Shown: positions 22,808-31,143 of the stretch, piece by piece | How the letters are laid out: every line of letters starts with the position of its first letter | Position numbering within the stretch: position 1 is the stretch's first letter | From: Desulfobacter curvatus DSM 3379 | GTDB taxonomy: Bacteria; Desulfobacterota; Desulfobacteria; Desulfobacterales; Desulfobacteraceae | Assembly: GCF_000373985.1 (NCBI RefSeq) | Contig: NZ_KB893070.1 | Coordinates: 11,666 to 47,559, forward strand | Length of the DNA stretch: 35,894 nt | Reading direction: 5' to 3' | The notes under the pieces: model-generated | Told to the model about the DNA's origin: nothing | The model's database searches: none | The model's input: only the letters and a program-made list of their open reading frames with translations | Position numbers and translations under genes: made by a program

Positions 22808-24739
22808 TTAGCCCATGGATAGAATGGCGTCTCCCAGGGCTTTACCGCCGTCATCATCGTCACCTTCTTTAGGTTCACTGAATACACAGCTTAAAATAAG
22901 CATGTCTTCATTTTTTTCAGTTGTGATTTTATATGGTTGCTTGTGAAAAAGGCTGATCATGCCTTTGTTGTGTGGAGACGTATAGGCGATCAGTCCTTTA
23001 ATACCGTTGTCAATGGCCGCTTGATTGAGTTTCTTCTGCAGGATTTCAGCAACTCCCATGCCTTGGAATTCTTTTGATACGGAATAAGCAACTTCGGCCA
23101 TGTTGATGATCGTGTTTCTGAAATACTCGCCCACAGCAATAATTTTTTCAAATCCCAGTTCGCCTATGGTCGCGACGATGGTCAGGTCATTGATATAATC
23201 AATTTCATAGGTGGTATCTATTTGATCATAGGCAAAACTTTTTTTCTCATGAAAGAACCTGGAAACAATATCTCCACGATTCATGGTGTAATAGTGTTCC
23301 TGGATAAACCGTTCATCCGTCGGTTTTGCCGGTCTGAATGTAATGGGAATATCTTTTATGACAATGGTTTCCTCATATTGAAGCGGGTAGACGCCTTTAA
23401 TGGCTTCTTTAAATTTGCGGTCACTGTTAATCAGGCCCATATCCTTGGCTGCGGCAAACAACTCATCCCTGAAGTCCGGGTGTGCAATGGATACCAGCGC
23501 CATAACCCGTTCCTGAAGTGTTTTACCAAAAAGATTCACCAGCCCGTATTCTGTTGCCACAAACTGGACATCTCCCCTTGGCACCACCACCGCGTGTTCT
23601 GCTATACGTGGTACGATTCGACTTTTTTGTCCGTGATCCATGGTGGAAGTCATCATAAGGATGGATTTTCCACCTTCGGACATGGCTGCTCCCCGGGTGA
23701 AATCAAGTAGGCCGTTAATCCCGGTGTAGTTGTTAAGCGGCAAGGCATCGGCAGCCACCTGGCCGGTTAGATCAATGGCCATGGCCGTGTTCAGCGTGAC
23801 CATTTTATTGTGGCGACCGATGATTCCCGGGTTGTTGGTATAATCCGATGGGTAAAATTCAATGGAAGGGTTGTCGTCAAGGAACTCATAAAGCAATGAG
23901 GAGCCTACGGCTGCGCTGGCAACAAGCTTGCCGTTATTAAATCCTTTCTTCTTATTGGTGATCACCCCAATGGAGAAAAGATGCATGATTGCATCCGACA
24001 GGTATTGTGAATGAATTCCAATATCATTCTTACCTGACAAAGCCAACATAACTGCCCCAGAGGTTAAACTCAGACTCGTCTGGATGGTTGAACCATCTTC
24101 GATGAGACGTGAAATATGTTTGGCAATAATATTGTTGGACTCATGCTCAGGACGCGGTTGGATGGTTAAAAGCGGGGCCTCATGTTCCACAATAAAATCA
24201 ACATCATTAACATGGATAAAGCTTCTGCCCAGGACCCGTGGCATTTGGGGGTTAATCTGGCATATGACAATATCAGCAGTTTCACAGGCCGAAAGATTGA
24301 TATCCACGGAAATGCCAAGACTCATCCACCCAAAGTCATCGGGCGGTGATGCCTGGATCAGCGCCGCATTCAACGGCATGAGCCCGGATTTGAACAGATG
24401 TGGGATCTGGTACAGGTTCGCAGGCGTAATAAATCTTTGATTTTTTCTGATAATGCTTGGACCGCAGGACCCTAAATAAAAGGATCTGATGTTGAACTGC
24501 TGAGAGTGGGGCTCATTGGCAATAAGCGTCAGCGGTCCACTTTCAATGCTGAGCAGGCGCACGATTTCTAGATCAGTGAATCTTGCAGAGATCGCGGATA
24601 ACTCTTTGACAAGATGCTGGGGCTCAGCGCAGGATGAGCCTATAAATACGCGTTGACCAGGCCGGATATGTTTCAGGGCCGCCTGGGCGCTGCAACATTT
24701 ATCTACGTAGGAATCTGCCCAGTAAGTGGATTTTGCCAT
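22808..24739 (-). CDS. Acetyl-CoA hydrolase/CoA-transferase fused to a GNAT acetyltransferase domain
   Basis: About 643 residues: a cat1/4-hydroxybutyrate-CoA-transferase-type module (roughly 1-460) followed by a GNAT module (roughly 475-625, with the V-S-K-E-F-Q-G-M-G-V-A acetyl-CoA loop). In the transferase part I see A-S-P-P-D-D-F-G-W-M-S-L-G, V-I-T-N-K-K-K, D-L-T-G-Q-V-A-A and D-F-T-R-G-A-A. The residue aligned with the catalytic Glu of this family appears to be Asp299 (F-Y-P-S-D-Y-T-N). Such fusions are found in anaerobic Deltaproteobacteria and may move CoA between short acids, with the GNAT part as a regulator or protein acetylase. I chose ATG 24739 because the GGGGGG site is 6 bases before it, not before ATG 24745. 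Confidence 0.85.
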   Translation of the reverse strand: MAKSTYWADSYVDKCCSAQAALKHIRPGQRVFIGSSCAEPQHLVKELSAISARFTDLEIVRLLSIESGPLTLIANEPHSQQFNIRSFYLGSCGPSIIRKNQRFITPANLYQIPHLFKSGLMPLNAALIQASPPDDFGWMSLGISVDINLSACETADIVICQINPQMPRVLGRSFIHVNDVDFIVEHEAPLLTIQPRPEHESNNIIAKHISRLIEDGSTIQTSLSLTSGAVMLALSGKNDIGIHSQYLSDAIMHLFSIGVITNKKKGFNNGKLVASAAVGSSLLYEFLDDNPSIEFYPSDYTNNPGIIGRHNKMVTLNTAMAIDLTGQVAADALPLNNYTGINGLLDFTRGAAMSEGGKSILMMTSTMDHGQKSRIVPRIAEHAVVVPRGDVQFVATEYGLVNLFGKTLQERVMALVSIAHPDFRDELFAAAKDMGLINSDRKFKEAIKGVYPLQYEETIVIKDIPITFRPAKPTDERFIQEHYYTMNRGDIVSRFFHEKKSFAYDQIDTTYEIDYINDLTIVATIGELGFEKIIAVGEYFRNTIINMAEVAYSVSKEFQGMGVAEILQKKLNQAAIDNGIKGLIAYTSPHNKGMISLFHKQPYKITTEKNEDMLILSCVFSEPKEGDDDDGGKALGDAILSMG

Positions 24740-24916
24740 AGTCATCCCCCCAATATTTATTGTCTGCTTGAAAGCGGTTTTTATATTCCTTATTCAAAGG
24801 CAGATATGGTTTTACATAAAAATGTAAAGGCGGGGATTATCATATATAAAAAATATACGGTTGTGAATATTAAACTAAGCTTAAATGCATCAATTTAAAT
24901 ACAGGTGGAATAAAGG

Positions 24917-25471
24917 TTAAATTTGTTTGCAAAGCCTGTGAATGGTCTGGGCATGCCATTGCCCCCGGCCAGAAAAGGTCGGAATGCCTTTATCTCTTAG
25001 ATATTCAGCAATCGTTGAAAATGTGGCGCCCTGATCCCGCATCCTGTTGATGGTGGCGATGATGTCATCTTTGGTGTAATGGGTGCCCGAGGCGTAGCTG
25101 GTCGTTGCAATCGGCATGTCATCCACCGTTTGCCTGTTTGCCATAAGCGTTTTCAAGGATTCAAAAAAATCAGCCATGGCATTCTGCTGGCGTATCTGGG
25201 ATTCCATGATGATCTCACTTACCTCTGCCAACCGGCCGATTTCTTTGACCAGTTGCGTGGTGTTTTCGGCAATAACCGGAATCAGGTCATCGAGTTCCTG
25301 TTTCCTTGCTTCTTTTTCCGGTATGGCATTGGACCGGGTAAAGGCGGAGGGTCGTCTTTCTTTTGGGATACGCCGTTCTCCGGGCGTAAAGTAGTTGGTG
25401 TCCATGTTTTTTTTTATGGACGAGGTCTCCTTTTTACCGGAATTTCTCAGATTTTTTAAAAAATCGTTCAA
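24917..25471 (-). CDS. Putative DNA-binding protein with recombinase-like C-terminal helix
   Basis: About 184 residues. The N-terminal half is charged and probably disordered (P-G-E-R-R-I-P-K-E-R-R-P-S), the middle is a long helix suited to coiled-coil pairing, and the end (A-T-F-S-T-I-A-E-Y-L-R-D-K-G-I-P-T then W-H-A-Q-T-I-H-R-L) is like the helix-turn-helix that follows the catalytic domain of large serine recombinases. There is no catalytic domain here. I favour TTG at 25471 as start because GGAGGA lies 7 bases upstream; an in-frame TTG at 25504 is the alternative. Function unknown; perhaps a regulator or localisation factor. Confidence 0.6.
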   Translation of the reverse strand: MNDFLKNLRNSGKKETSSIKKNMDTNYFTPGERRIPKERRPSAFTRSNAIPEKEARKQELDDLIPVIAENTTQLVKEIGRLAEVSEIIMESQIRQQNAMADFFESLKTLMANRQTVDDMPIATTSYASGTHYTKDDIIATINRMRDQGATFSTIAEYLRDKGIPTFSGRGQWHAQTIHRLCKQI

Positions 25472-25758
25472 TGAAGTTTCCTCCGTATGGTTAAGATCTC
25501 TCAAAATTACACATAAAAATTGCTATGTATTGAGAAATAGAACTTAACGTAAGAATACCGTTCAATAATACTGTTTAGGTACTTGAGTCGCTTCTGGATA
25601 TTAAATGAATGAAGTTCAGCCGGATTATTGAACATTACCTATTTAAGAACAAAATAGCACAATAATTAAATTATTTAACATAGATTTATGAAAAAAGTCA
25701 AAACTTTTTAATGAATTGGCGAAAAAGGCGTTACACCAGGAGAACGAATTTTTGTTTT

Positions 25759-25793
25759 CCGGCATCCGGCAAAAAAAAGTTTGCGGATGCCGG
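25759..25793. repeat. Perfect 10-base inverted repeat downstream of ribB
   Basis: CCGGCATCCG (25759-25768) and CGGATGCCGG (25784-25793) with a loop of A-run plus GTTTG. It lies 8 bases beyond the ribB stop. On both strands the hairpin is preceded by T and followed by A, so the usual terminator T-tail is absent, yet its position suggests a transcript end. The remaining spacer to 25471 (about 290 bases) is AT-rich without a gene. Confidence 0.55.
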
Positions 25794-25800
25794 GAAAAAA

Positions 25801-26457
25801 TTATGATGCTTTAACCGTTTGTACCCCAAGTCTGTAATTTATGATATCTTCAACCGTGAGCATCGTAAAGCCGTTATCTATAGCAAACTGTGCAGCTTTA
25901 GCAAGCCTGGCCATGGTTCCGTCGGGATTTGTAAGTTCGCATAAAACCCCGTATGGGGGTAACCCCGCCAGGCTCATAAGATCAACTGTGGCCTCGGTAT
26001 GCCCGGCGCGTTCAAGGACGCCCCCGGGTTTTGCCTGTAACGGAAAAATATGGCCGGGACGATTGAGATCATCCGGCGCCGCATCTTCGGCAATGGCCGC
26101 CTGAACGGTTGTTAATCGATCCTGGGCGGAAACGCCTGTGGTGACATCCTTGGCCGCCTCTATGGATACTGTGAAGGCGGTCTGGTATTGGCTTGTGTTG
26201 TTTTTTACCATTGGAAAAAGGTTTAAGTTTGCAACCTTTGCATGGGGAAGACACAGACAGACAATGCCGCTGCACTCCCTGATCAACATTGCCATCTGGT
26301 CTACTCTAAGGCTGTGTGCCCCAAAAATGAGGTCCACTTCATTTTCCCGGTTTTCATCGTCGGCCACCAAAACGCCTGAGCCCCGGCGAAGGGCTTCAAG
26401 TCCGGCCTGTAAACGCTGCTGGGAATTTCCAAATTGGTTTAAAGGATTCTGATTCAT
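25801..26457 (-). CDS. ribB: 3,4-dihydroxy-2-butanone-4-phosphate synthase
   Basis: 218 residues, same size as monofunctional RibB. It converts ribulose 5-phosphate to dihydroxybutanone phosphate and formate in riboflavin synthesis. Seen: G-V-L-V-A-D-D-E-N-R-E-N-E-V-D (metal/substrate acidic loop), I-C-R-style C-S-G-I-V-C, the central D-R-L-T-T-V, G-H-I-F-P-L-Q-A-K-P-G-G-V-L-E-R-A-G-H-T-E-A-T-V-D-L, and C-E-L-T-N-P-D-G-T-M-A. GAGGAG site 10 bases before ATG. Controlled by the FMN riboswitch just upstream; no other rib gene follows, so it is a stand-alone riboswitch-controlled gene. Confidence 0.97.
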   Translation of the reverse strand: MNQNPLNQFGNSQQRLQAGLEALRRGSGVLVADDENRENEVDLIFGAHSLRVDQMAMLIRECSGIVCLCLPHAKVANLNLFPMVKNNTSQYQTAFTVSIEAAKDVTTGVSAQDRLTTVQAAIAEDAAPDDLNRPGHIFPLQAKPGGVLERAGHTEATVDLMSLAGLPPYGVLCELTNPDGTMARLAKAAQFAIDNGFTMLTVEDIINYRLGVQTVKAS

Positions 26458-26510
26458 GATTCAACTCCTCGATAAGTGTTATAAATTAATACATGAATCA
26501 GGGCGTGGGA

Positions 26511-26542
26511 ATAAAAAGGCAAGATAACACCATCCATTGCCA
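26511..26542 (-). terminator. Possible riboswitch expression-platform terminator
   Basis: On the minus strand GGCAA and TTGCC frame a 14-15-base loop and are followed by TTTTTAT, between the FMN aptamer and the ribB start. The stem is short, so it is only a candidate for the premature terminator used when FMN is bound. Confidence 0.35.
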
Positions 26543-26610
26543 TACGGTTACTTGCCGACAAAAGCCGGCAGTAATCTGTAAACGCAATAGTATTGTGTCT
26601 TTTTGCTTAT

Positions 26611-26772
26611 TCTCTTCCATCCGGACTATAACCGTCGGCTCTGGAGTTTCACCAGATCTGCTGACCTTTGCGAAAAAAGCGGCAAAGCGCTCGCGGGCTT
26701 CCTGGAATTTGACCTCAAACTGCCAGGTTACCGCCGGTGGGGAATTTCACCCCGCCCTGAGAACGCAGAGGA
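26611..26772 (-). ncRNA. FMN riboswitch (RFN element)
   Basis: On the minus strand the conserved order is present: CTCAGGGCGGGGTGAAATTC near 26764, then CCCACCGGCGGTAA, AGCCCGCGAGCG, GGTCAGCAGATCTGGTGAA, then ACTCCAGAGCCGACGG and TTATAGTCCGGATGGAAGAG ending near 26612. This is an almost textbook FMN aptamer with its six-helix junction and a short variable arm between the conserved AGCCCGCGAGCG and GGTCAGCAGA blocks. It lies about 155 bases before ribB and should turn the gene off when FMN is plentiful. Confidence 0.97.
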
Positions 26773-26892
26773 TACTACGCCGGTAAAGGATTGATGTCAA
26801 TCCCTTACCAGGATAAAAATAATACCTTATAATTCGTAGAAGATTTCCCAAGTTTGGTTTTTCTGTAAAAGTATTGCGTGACTAATAAAATA

Positions 26893-26921
26893 TTGACACA
26901 AAAAATAAATTAAGATAGTAA
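26893..26921 (+). promoter_or_regulatory. Candidate promoter of the MoxR operon
   Basis: TTGACA at 26893-26898 with TAGTAA at 26916-26921, spacing 17. The -10 is poor, but the -35 is perfect and it lies 36 bases before the gene. Confidence 0.4.
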
Positions 26922-26956
26922 AAGTTGTAACTGAAATTATTATTTAAGGCGAAAAC

Positions 26957-27940
26957 ATGAAATCATCTAAAGTAAAAGCAGCTCTGACTTGTCTTTTATC
27001 CACTCTACAGCCGGTTTTCATATGGGGGCCGCCCGGCATCGGTAAGAGCCAGATTGTCCGGCAGACCGCAGCATCTCTTGGCCTGAATCTTGTTGACATC
27101 AGAGCGGTTCTTCTGGATCCGGTTGATCTTAGAGGACTTCCCAGGATCAGCCAAGATGGCCTGTCCCACTGGTGTGCCCCGGCATTTCTACCCACTGAAG
27201 GCTCGGGCGTTCTGTTCCTTGATGAGCTTAATGCAGCCCCGCCCCTGGTTCAGGCGGCATGCTACCAACTGGTACTTGATCGAAAACTTGGCGAATACCG
27301 GTTGCCTGACAATTGGGCTGTTGTGGCCGCAGGCAACCGGGAACAGGACCGTGCGGTGTCGCACAGGATGCCGTCGGCGCTGGCAAATCGTTTTGTACAT
27401 ATTGATTTTGAAGTAGATACGGATCAGTGGCTTGAATGGGCTCAAGAATATGGTATATCCAGGCAGGTGCGGGCTTTTATACGATTTAGGCCCTCGCTGT
27501 TGCATGATTTTGATCCCAAAAGAGAAACACGGGCTTTTGCGTCCCCACGATCCTGGGAGTTTGTATCAAAGCTTTTAGAATCAAATCCGGATCCTGAAAT
27601 GATTTATGAGCTTGTTGCAGGGGCTGTGGGAAAAGGGGCGGCAGCTGAGTTTTCAGGATTTCTTGAGCTATGGAACCAATTGCCTTCGCCCTCGGATATC
27701 ATTTCTGATCCCCGCGGCATACCTGTTCCGGATAATCCTGCCGTCCTTTTTGCCCTAAGTGAAATGATGGGCGCAGCCATGACGCTTGATAATATTTGTC
27801 TTGTTATGTCCTGGGTCCAACGCCTGCCCCCTGAATTTTCCGTGCTTTTAATGCGTGAAGCTGTGCGTAAAACCCCTAGGATCGTTGAAACCCCTGCTTT
27901 TTCTGACTGGGCATCCATGAATGCACAAATTTTGGTGTAA
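26957..27940 (+). CDS. MoxR-family AAA+ ATPase
   Basis: 327 residues. Walker A G24-P-P-G-I-G-K-S31, Walker B V85-L-F-L-D-E-L-N92, sensor 1 (V-V-A-A-G-N-R), arginine finger region (A-L-A-N-R-F-V-H-I). MoxR ATPases act with VWA-domain partners as metal-insertion or assembly chaperones. The partner with a VWA domain starts 3 bases after this stop. Together they resemble the two-gene MoxR/VWA units seen in many bacteria, where a MoxR protein energises insertion of metal or remodelling of a client. No client is encoded next door. Confidence 0.92.
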   Translation: MKSSKVKAALTCLLSTLQPVFIWGPPGIGKSQIVRQTAASLGLNLVDIRAVLLDPVDLRGLPRISQDGLSHWCAPAFLPTEGSGVLFLDELNAAPPLVQAACYQLVLDRKLGEYRLPDNWAVVAAGNREQDRAVSHRMPSALANRFVHIDFEVDTDQWLEWAQEYGISRQVRAFIRFRPSLLHDFDPKRETRAFASPRSWEFVSKLLESNPDPEMIYELVAGAVGKGAAAEFSGFLELWNQLPSPSDIISDPRGIPVPDNPAVLFALSEMMGAAMTLDNICLVMSWVQRLPPEFSVLLMREAVRKTPRIVETPAFSDWASMNAQILV

Positions 27941-27942
27941 CA

Positions 27943-29229
27943 TTGACAATAGAAGATAAACAGGCAAAAAACCGGTTGCTTAAAGCAAGGGCTGACATGG
28001 TGTTAAACCACCCGTTTTTTGCATCCCTTGCCATGCGTCTGACACTCAAAGAGGACCGGACCTGCAGGACTGCCTGGACCAACGGAAAAACTTTCGGTTA
28101 CAATCCAAACTACATTAATATCCTTCCCCGTGAAAAACTTGTGGGCCTGTCCGCCCATACGGTGATGCATTCTGCCTGCAACCATCATCTGCGCAGAAAA
28201 GATAAAGATCCTCAGACCTGGAATAAAGCCTGTGACTATGTCATTAACCCTATTTTGCTGGACGCGGGATTGGATCTACCCGACGGGTTCCTTTGGGATG
28301 AGGCATATATCGGAAAAACGGCAGAACAGGTCTATACCCGCTTGATGGAAGGGCAGGGGGAAGAAGAATCCGAGAGCGAGGAAAATAATGATTCTGATCC
28401 TTCGGCACAAACAGCCAGCCAGGATGAAGAACAAAAAGATGAGGAGAAACACAGTTCAGCCACAGATGATCCCGAAAATGGCGTTGAAAAAGAACCCGGC
28501 CCGGATGAGAATACGGATCCAGGGGGGACAGGTGAAGTCAGGGATGGCTCCGAGCCAAAGAATAAAACCTTTTCAGAACACAATGATGGGGATACGGACT
28601 GGGATCAGGCATTAATCCAGGCGGCCTCCAATGCCAGGCACATGGGAAAACTTCCAAAGGGAGCAGACATCCTGGTCAGAGAACGCTTCAGCCCCACGCT
28701 GCCCTGGACAGCCTTGCTCTCCCGGTTTATCCAGCAATCCGCACGCCATGACTATACCTGGACAAGGCCCAATCGCAGATATATTCACCAGGACCTTTAT
28801 TTTCCAAGTCTTGTGTCGGATCAACTGCCCCAGCTTGTGCTTGCCGTAGATACCTCAGGCAGCATTAAACCTGCTGAACTTGAACGGTTTGGGGCCGAAC
28901 TTCAGGCCATTTTGTCCATGAATCCAAGTCTTATACACCTGGTTTATGCGGATATGGCTGTCACGGGATATGAAATGATTTCCATGGAAGACTTAAATCT
29001 GTCCTTTGCGCCTAAAGGTGGCGGGGGAACAGATTTCACTGTGGTGTTTGACTTTATCGAAAACCAGGGTATTCATCCGTTCTGCCTGCTGTTTTTTACA
29101 GATATGGAGTGCATGCGTTTCCCCTCATTCACCCCCGCCTATCCGGTGCTTTGGATAAGGACCGGACATGGCGGTTTCACGCCGCCATTCGGAGAAATAA
29201 TCGATATGTTGCCTGATGATGATACTTGA
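27943..29229 (+). CDS. VWA-like protein with putative metallopeptidase domain (DUF2201 type)
   Basis: 428 residues from TTG at 27943. The N-terminal domain (1-130) has the fold of DUF2201-type predicted metallopeptidases with H72-T-V-M-H76 and H82, then W-N-K-A-C-D-Y-V-I-N-P-I-L-L-D-A-G. A long acidic linker follows (about 140-210). The C-terminal VWA domain has the metal-ion site D-T-S-G-S, a later G-G-G-G-T-D and F-T-D. In family members I know, the first motif reads H-E-x-x-H; here the Glu is Thr73, so peptidase activity is doubtful. Partner of the MoxR ATPase just upstream. Confidence 0.85.
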   Translation: MTIEDKQAKNRLLKARADMVLNHPFFASLAMRLTLKEDRTCRTAWTNGKTFGYNPNYINILPREKLVGLSAHTVMHSACNHHLRRKDKDPQTWNKACDYVINPILLDAGLDLPDGFLWDEAYIGKTAEQVYTRLMEGQGEEESESEENNDSDPSAQTASQDEEQKDEEKHSSATDDPENGVEKEPGPDENTDPGGTGEVRDGSEPKNKTFSEHNDGDTDWDQALIQAASNARHMGKLPKGADILVRERFSPTLPWTALLSRFIQQSARHDYTWTRPNRRYIHQDLYFPSLVSDQLPQLVLAVDTSGSIKPAELERFGAELQAILSMNPSLIHLVYADMAVTGYEMISMEDLNLSFAPKGGGGTDFTVVFDFIENQGIHPFCLLFFTDMECMRFPSFTPAYPVLWIRTGHGGFTPPFGEIIDMLPDDDT

Positions 29230-29248
29230 GAGACTCGGAAATAGTAAT

Positions 29249-29710
29249 ATGAAAATCAATTGGCAGATTAAAAAAAAACGGGGAAATTTCAGGCCCAGGC
29301 TTACATATACAATAAGTCTTGAATCATTTGAAAAAGAGTTGGCCATCCACGCAGTGCGGATTGAAAGCGATATACCCATGATTCCAGGTTCTCATTTAAG
29401 CTATTGTCTGCCGGGTGAACACGAACGAAGCCCATCATGGAAACCGGACAGATATCATGTGTTTCAGGTGCCCTATTTCAAAGACGGGTATTCAGATGGA
29501 TTTATCCGTTTGCCGTTTAAAGATTCGGGACAATACCCGGAAGTGGCGTCATCTTTTAGAAAACTTCGGGAAGAATACGAAAAAAAAGTGCGCAGCGTTT
29601 ATGAACAATCCCCGTTGGAACAAACAGGCAGTCTTGACATCAGTGATGATACCCGAAGCCGGATTGCATCAAAGGTTACAGCCGATCGTCTGTTATCCCT
29701 GTTCGGATAA
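29249..29710 (+). CDS. Hypothetical protein, third gene of MoxR/VWA operon
   Basis: 153 residues from ATG 29249 (an ATG at 29216 would overlap the VWA gene by 14 bases and lacks support). No signal or membrane segment. N-terminal part beta-like with K-R-G-N-F-R-P-R-L-T-Y, then a P-G-S-H-L-S-Y-C-L-P-G-E-H stretch and a helical Arg/Glu-rich tail. I do not recognise a family. Tight spacing and direction indicate co-transcription with the MoxR and VWA genes, so it may be a dedicated client or adaptor. Confidence 0.65.
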   Translation: MKINWQIKKKRGNFRPRLTYTISLESFEKELAIHAVRIESDIPMIPGSHLSYCLPGEHERSPSWKPDRYHVFQVPYFKDGYSDGFIRLPFKDSGQYPEVASSFRKLREEYEKKVRSVYEQSPLEQTGSLDISDDTRSRIASKVTADRLLSLFG

Positions 29711-29716
29711 TATTAT

Positions 29717-30670
29717 TTAGAACCCATGGGTTAGTTTCAGAAAAAAAGATTTATTGACCGGATCAAATCCCGGTTCAAATTCAAAGGTTTTGTTCAGGAT
29801 TTTTATCTGGGCGGCTTTGTTGTACTTGTGGGCGGCTGTTATGGAGCCATAAATATTGCCCGAATAAAAGCCGGTCTCCATAAAGGTAATGACACCGCCT
29901 AGGGCGGGGTTGTCATGGTCAAAGGCCGTGTATGCGGCCCAGATTAATCCTGTATTAAAGCAGAAATTGATAAAGGCGTCTTTGTACCGTTCACAATAGA
30001 GCATCCCCCCCCCGGGGATAATGGCCAAAACCCCTGCAAGGACAGGACTTTTTGTGGGTGCGTTTTCGGCTTTGTCAATGGCTTTTAGTTGCTTTGCTAC
30101 CTTGAATTCCCGCTGTTTTTCATGGCTGATCAGCAACAGATTTTTACGGGCAAAGTCAAGTTCATCTTTTCCAAGGTTCCCGGTGTTCTGGATATGCATA
30201 CGGGCAAGTTCCAGATAAATCCGGTCTTTTGTTTCGGTGTCCCGGGTCAGTTTTAAATAATTTTGCAAAACAACCTGGGCATAACCTGTGTTGCCCATGG
30301 CCTCAAAGGCTTGACTCTGCATAAAGCAGGATTTCCGGGCCCAGGGACTGTCTTTATCCTTGGACTGACGGATAATTGTATCAAATCGTTTGGCAGCCTC
30401 ATAAAATTGTCCTGAGTGAAACAGGGCAACGCCTGTGGTATAATCGGCACGTTCATGCCTGGGATCCTGGGGAAAAAAATGGAGAAACCGTTTAAATTCC
30501 ACCTGGGCCGCAGTAAAATCTTTTTGTTCAAAAAGTGTCAGGGCATAGTCAAACTGCATGTCTGCCGTAATAGAGAGGCCGGGTTGATCATCGGGTATTG
30601 CAAGGGCATAGGGTAAACTAAAGCCCCAAATAAATGCAAGAACGGCCAGGGATATCAGCAGATGCTTCAT
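29717..30670 (-). CDS. Exported TPR protein with C-terminal membrane segments
   Basis: 317 residues. Signal sequence (residues 1-24, ending A-L-A), then TPR-type helical repeats over about 40-200 (A-L-T-L-F-E-Q-K-D-F-T-A-A-Q, then A-L-F-H-S-G-Q-F-Y-E-A-A), then G-V-L-A-I-I-P-G-G-G-M-L-Y-C-E-R-Y-K-D-A-F, a glycine-rich membrane motif found in small membrane proteins near yidD. Two hydrophobic segments follow. Its ATG overlaps the stop of yidD by 4 bases (ATGA), so it is translationally coupled. It stands convergent with the MoxR operon, only 6 bases apart. Probably a cell-envelope protein; client unknown. Confidence 0.75.
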   Translation of the reverse strand: MKHLLISLAVLAFIWGFSLPYALAIPDDQPGLSITADMQFDYALTLFEQKDFTAAQVEFKRFLHFFPQDPRHERADYTTGVALFHSGQFYEAAKRFDTIIRQSKDKDSPWARKSCFMQSQAFEAMGNTGYAQVVLQNYLKLTRDTETKDRIYLELARMHIQNTGNLGKDELDFARKNLLLISHEKQREFKVAKQLKAIDKAENAPTKSPVLAGVLAIIPGGGMLYCERYKDAFINFCFNTGLIWAAYTAFDHDNPALGGVITFMETGFYSGNIYGSITAAHKYNKAAQIKILNKTFEFEPGFDPVNKSFFLKLTHGF

Positions 30671-31119
30671 TTTTGTTGATCCGGATTTAAATCCGACATC
30701 CGGCCTGAACCTGAATGATACAATTTTTTTGCTGTTGAGTCATTTTCAATGGCAGGCGATTTAGGTGAAAACCACCAGAAATCATTGGCACTGACCGGAT
30801 CAAATGTTAATTCGCGTCCATTGACCTTGATGTGGGGAGAAAGGCGAACCTCATCCCTGCCGCACCTGAGTAGACGGTCGCAGGCCATGATCCAGCCAAG
30901 GCCGAATCCATGTTTTTGGATGGCCTGGTTACAATACTGGGAGCAACTCGGATACATGGGGCAGCGATTGCCGTCGATGCCGGATATGTGCCTCTGATAA
31001 AATTTAATTATGGGATTGGTGTCGGTTTTGTTGTTTTCCGTTGGGTCCTGAGCCCAAATTACAGTAGGTTGCGCATTTAAAATGAGAAGGCATAAAAATA
31101 AAAGAATAAATGTTTTCAA
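30667..31119 (-). CDS. yidD: YidD-family membrane-protein insertion factor with N-terminal signal
   Basis: 150 residues, TTG start. The central domain is a classic YidD: I-K-F-Y-Q-R-H-I-S, then C-P-M-Y-P-S-C-S-Q-Y with its conserved cysteines, then H-G-F-G-L-G-W-I-M-A, and R-L-L-R-C-G-R-D-E. Unlike normal YidD (about 70-85 residues, next to rpmH/rnpA/yidC), it has an N-terminal signal-like segment and a long C-terminal tail, and it is not in the rpmH cluster. It is coupled to the downstream TPR membrane protein. An accessory or paralogous YidD with a specialised envelope role is inferred. Confidence 0.85.
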   Translation of the reverse strand: MKTFILLFLCLLILNAQPTVIWAQDPTENNKTDTNPIIKFYQRHISGIDGNRCPMYPSCSQYCNQAIQKHGFGLGWIMACDRLLRCGRDEVRLSPHIKVNGRELTFDPVSANDFWWFSPKSPAIENDSTAKKLYHSGSGRMSDLNPDQQK

Positions 31120-31143
31120 TGTAATCTATATAGATTATAAAAT

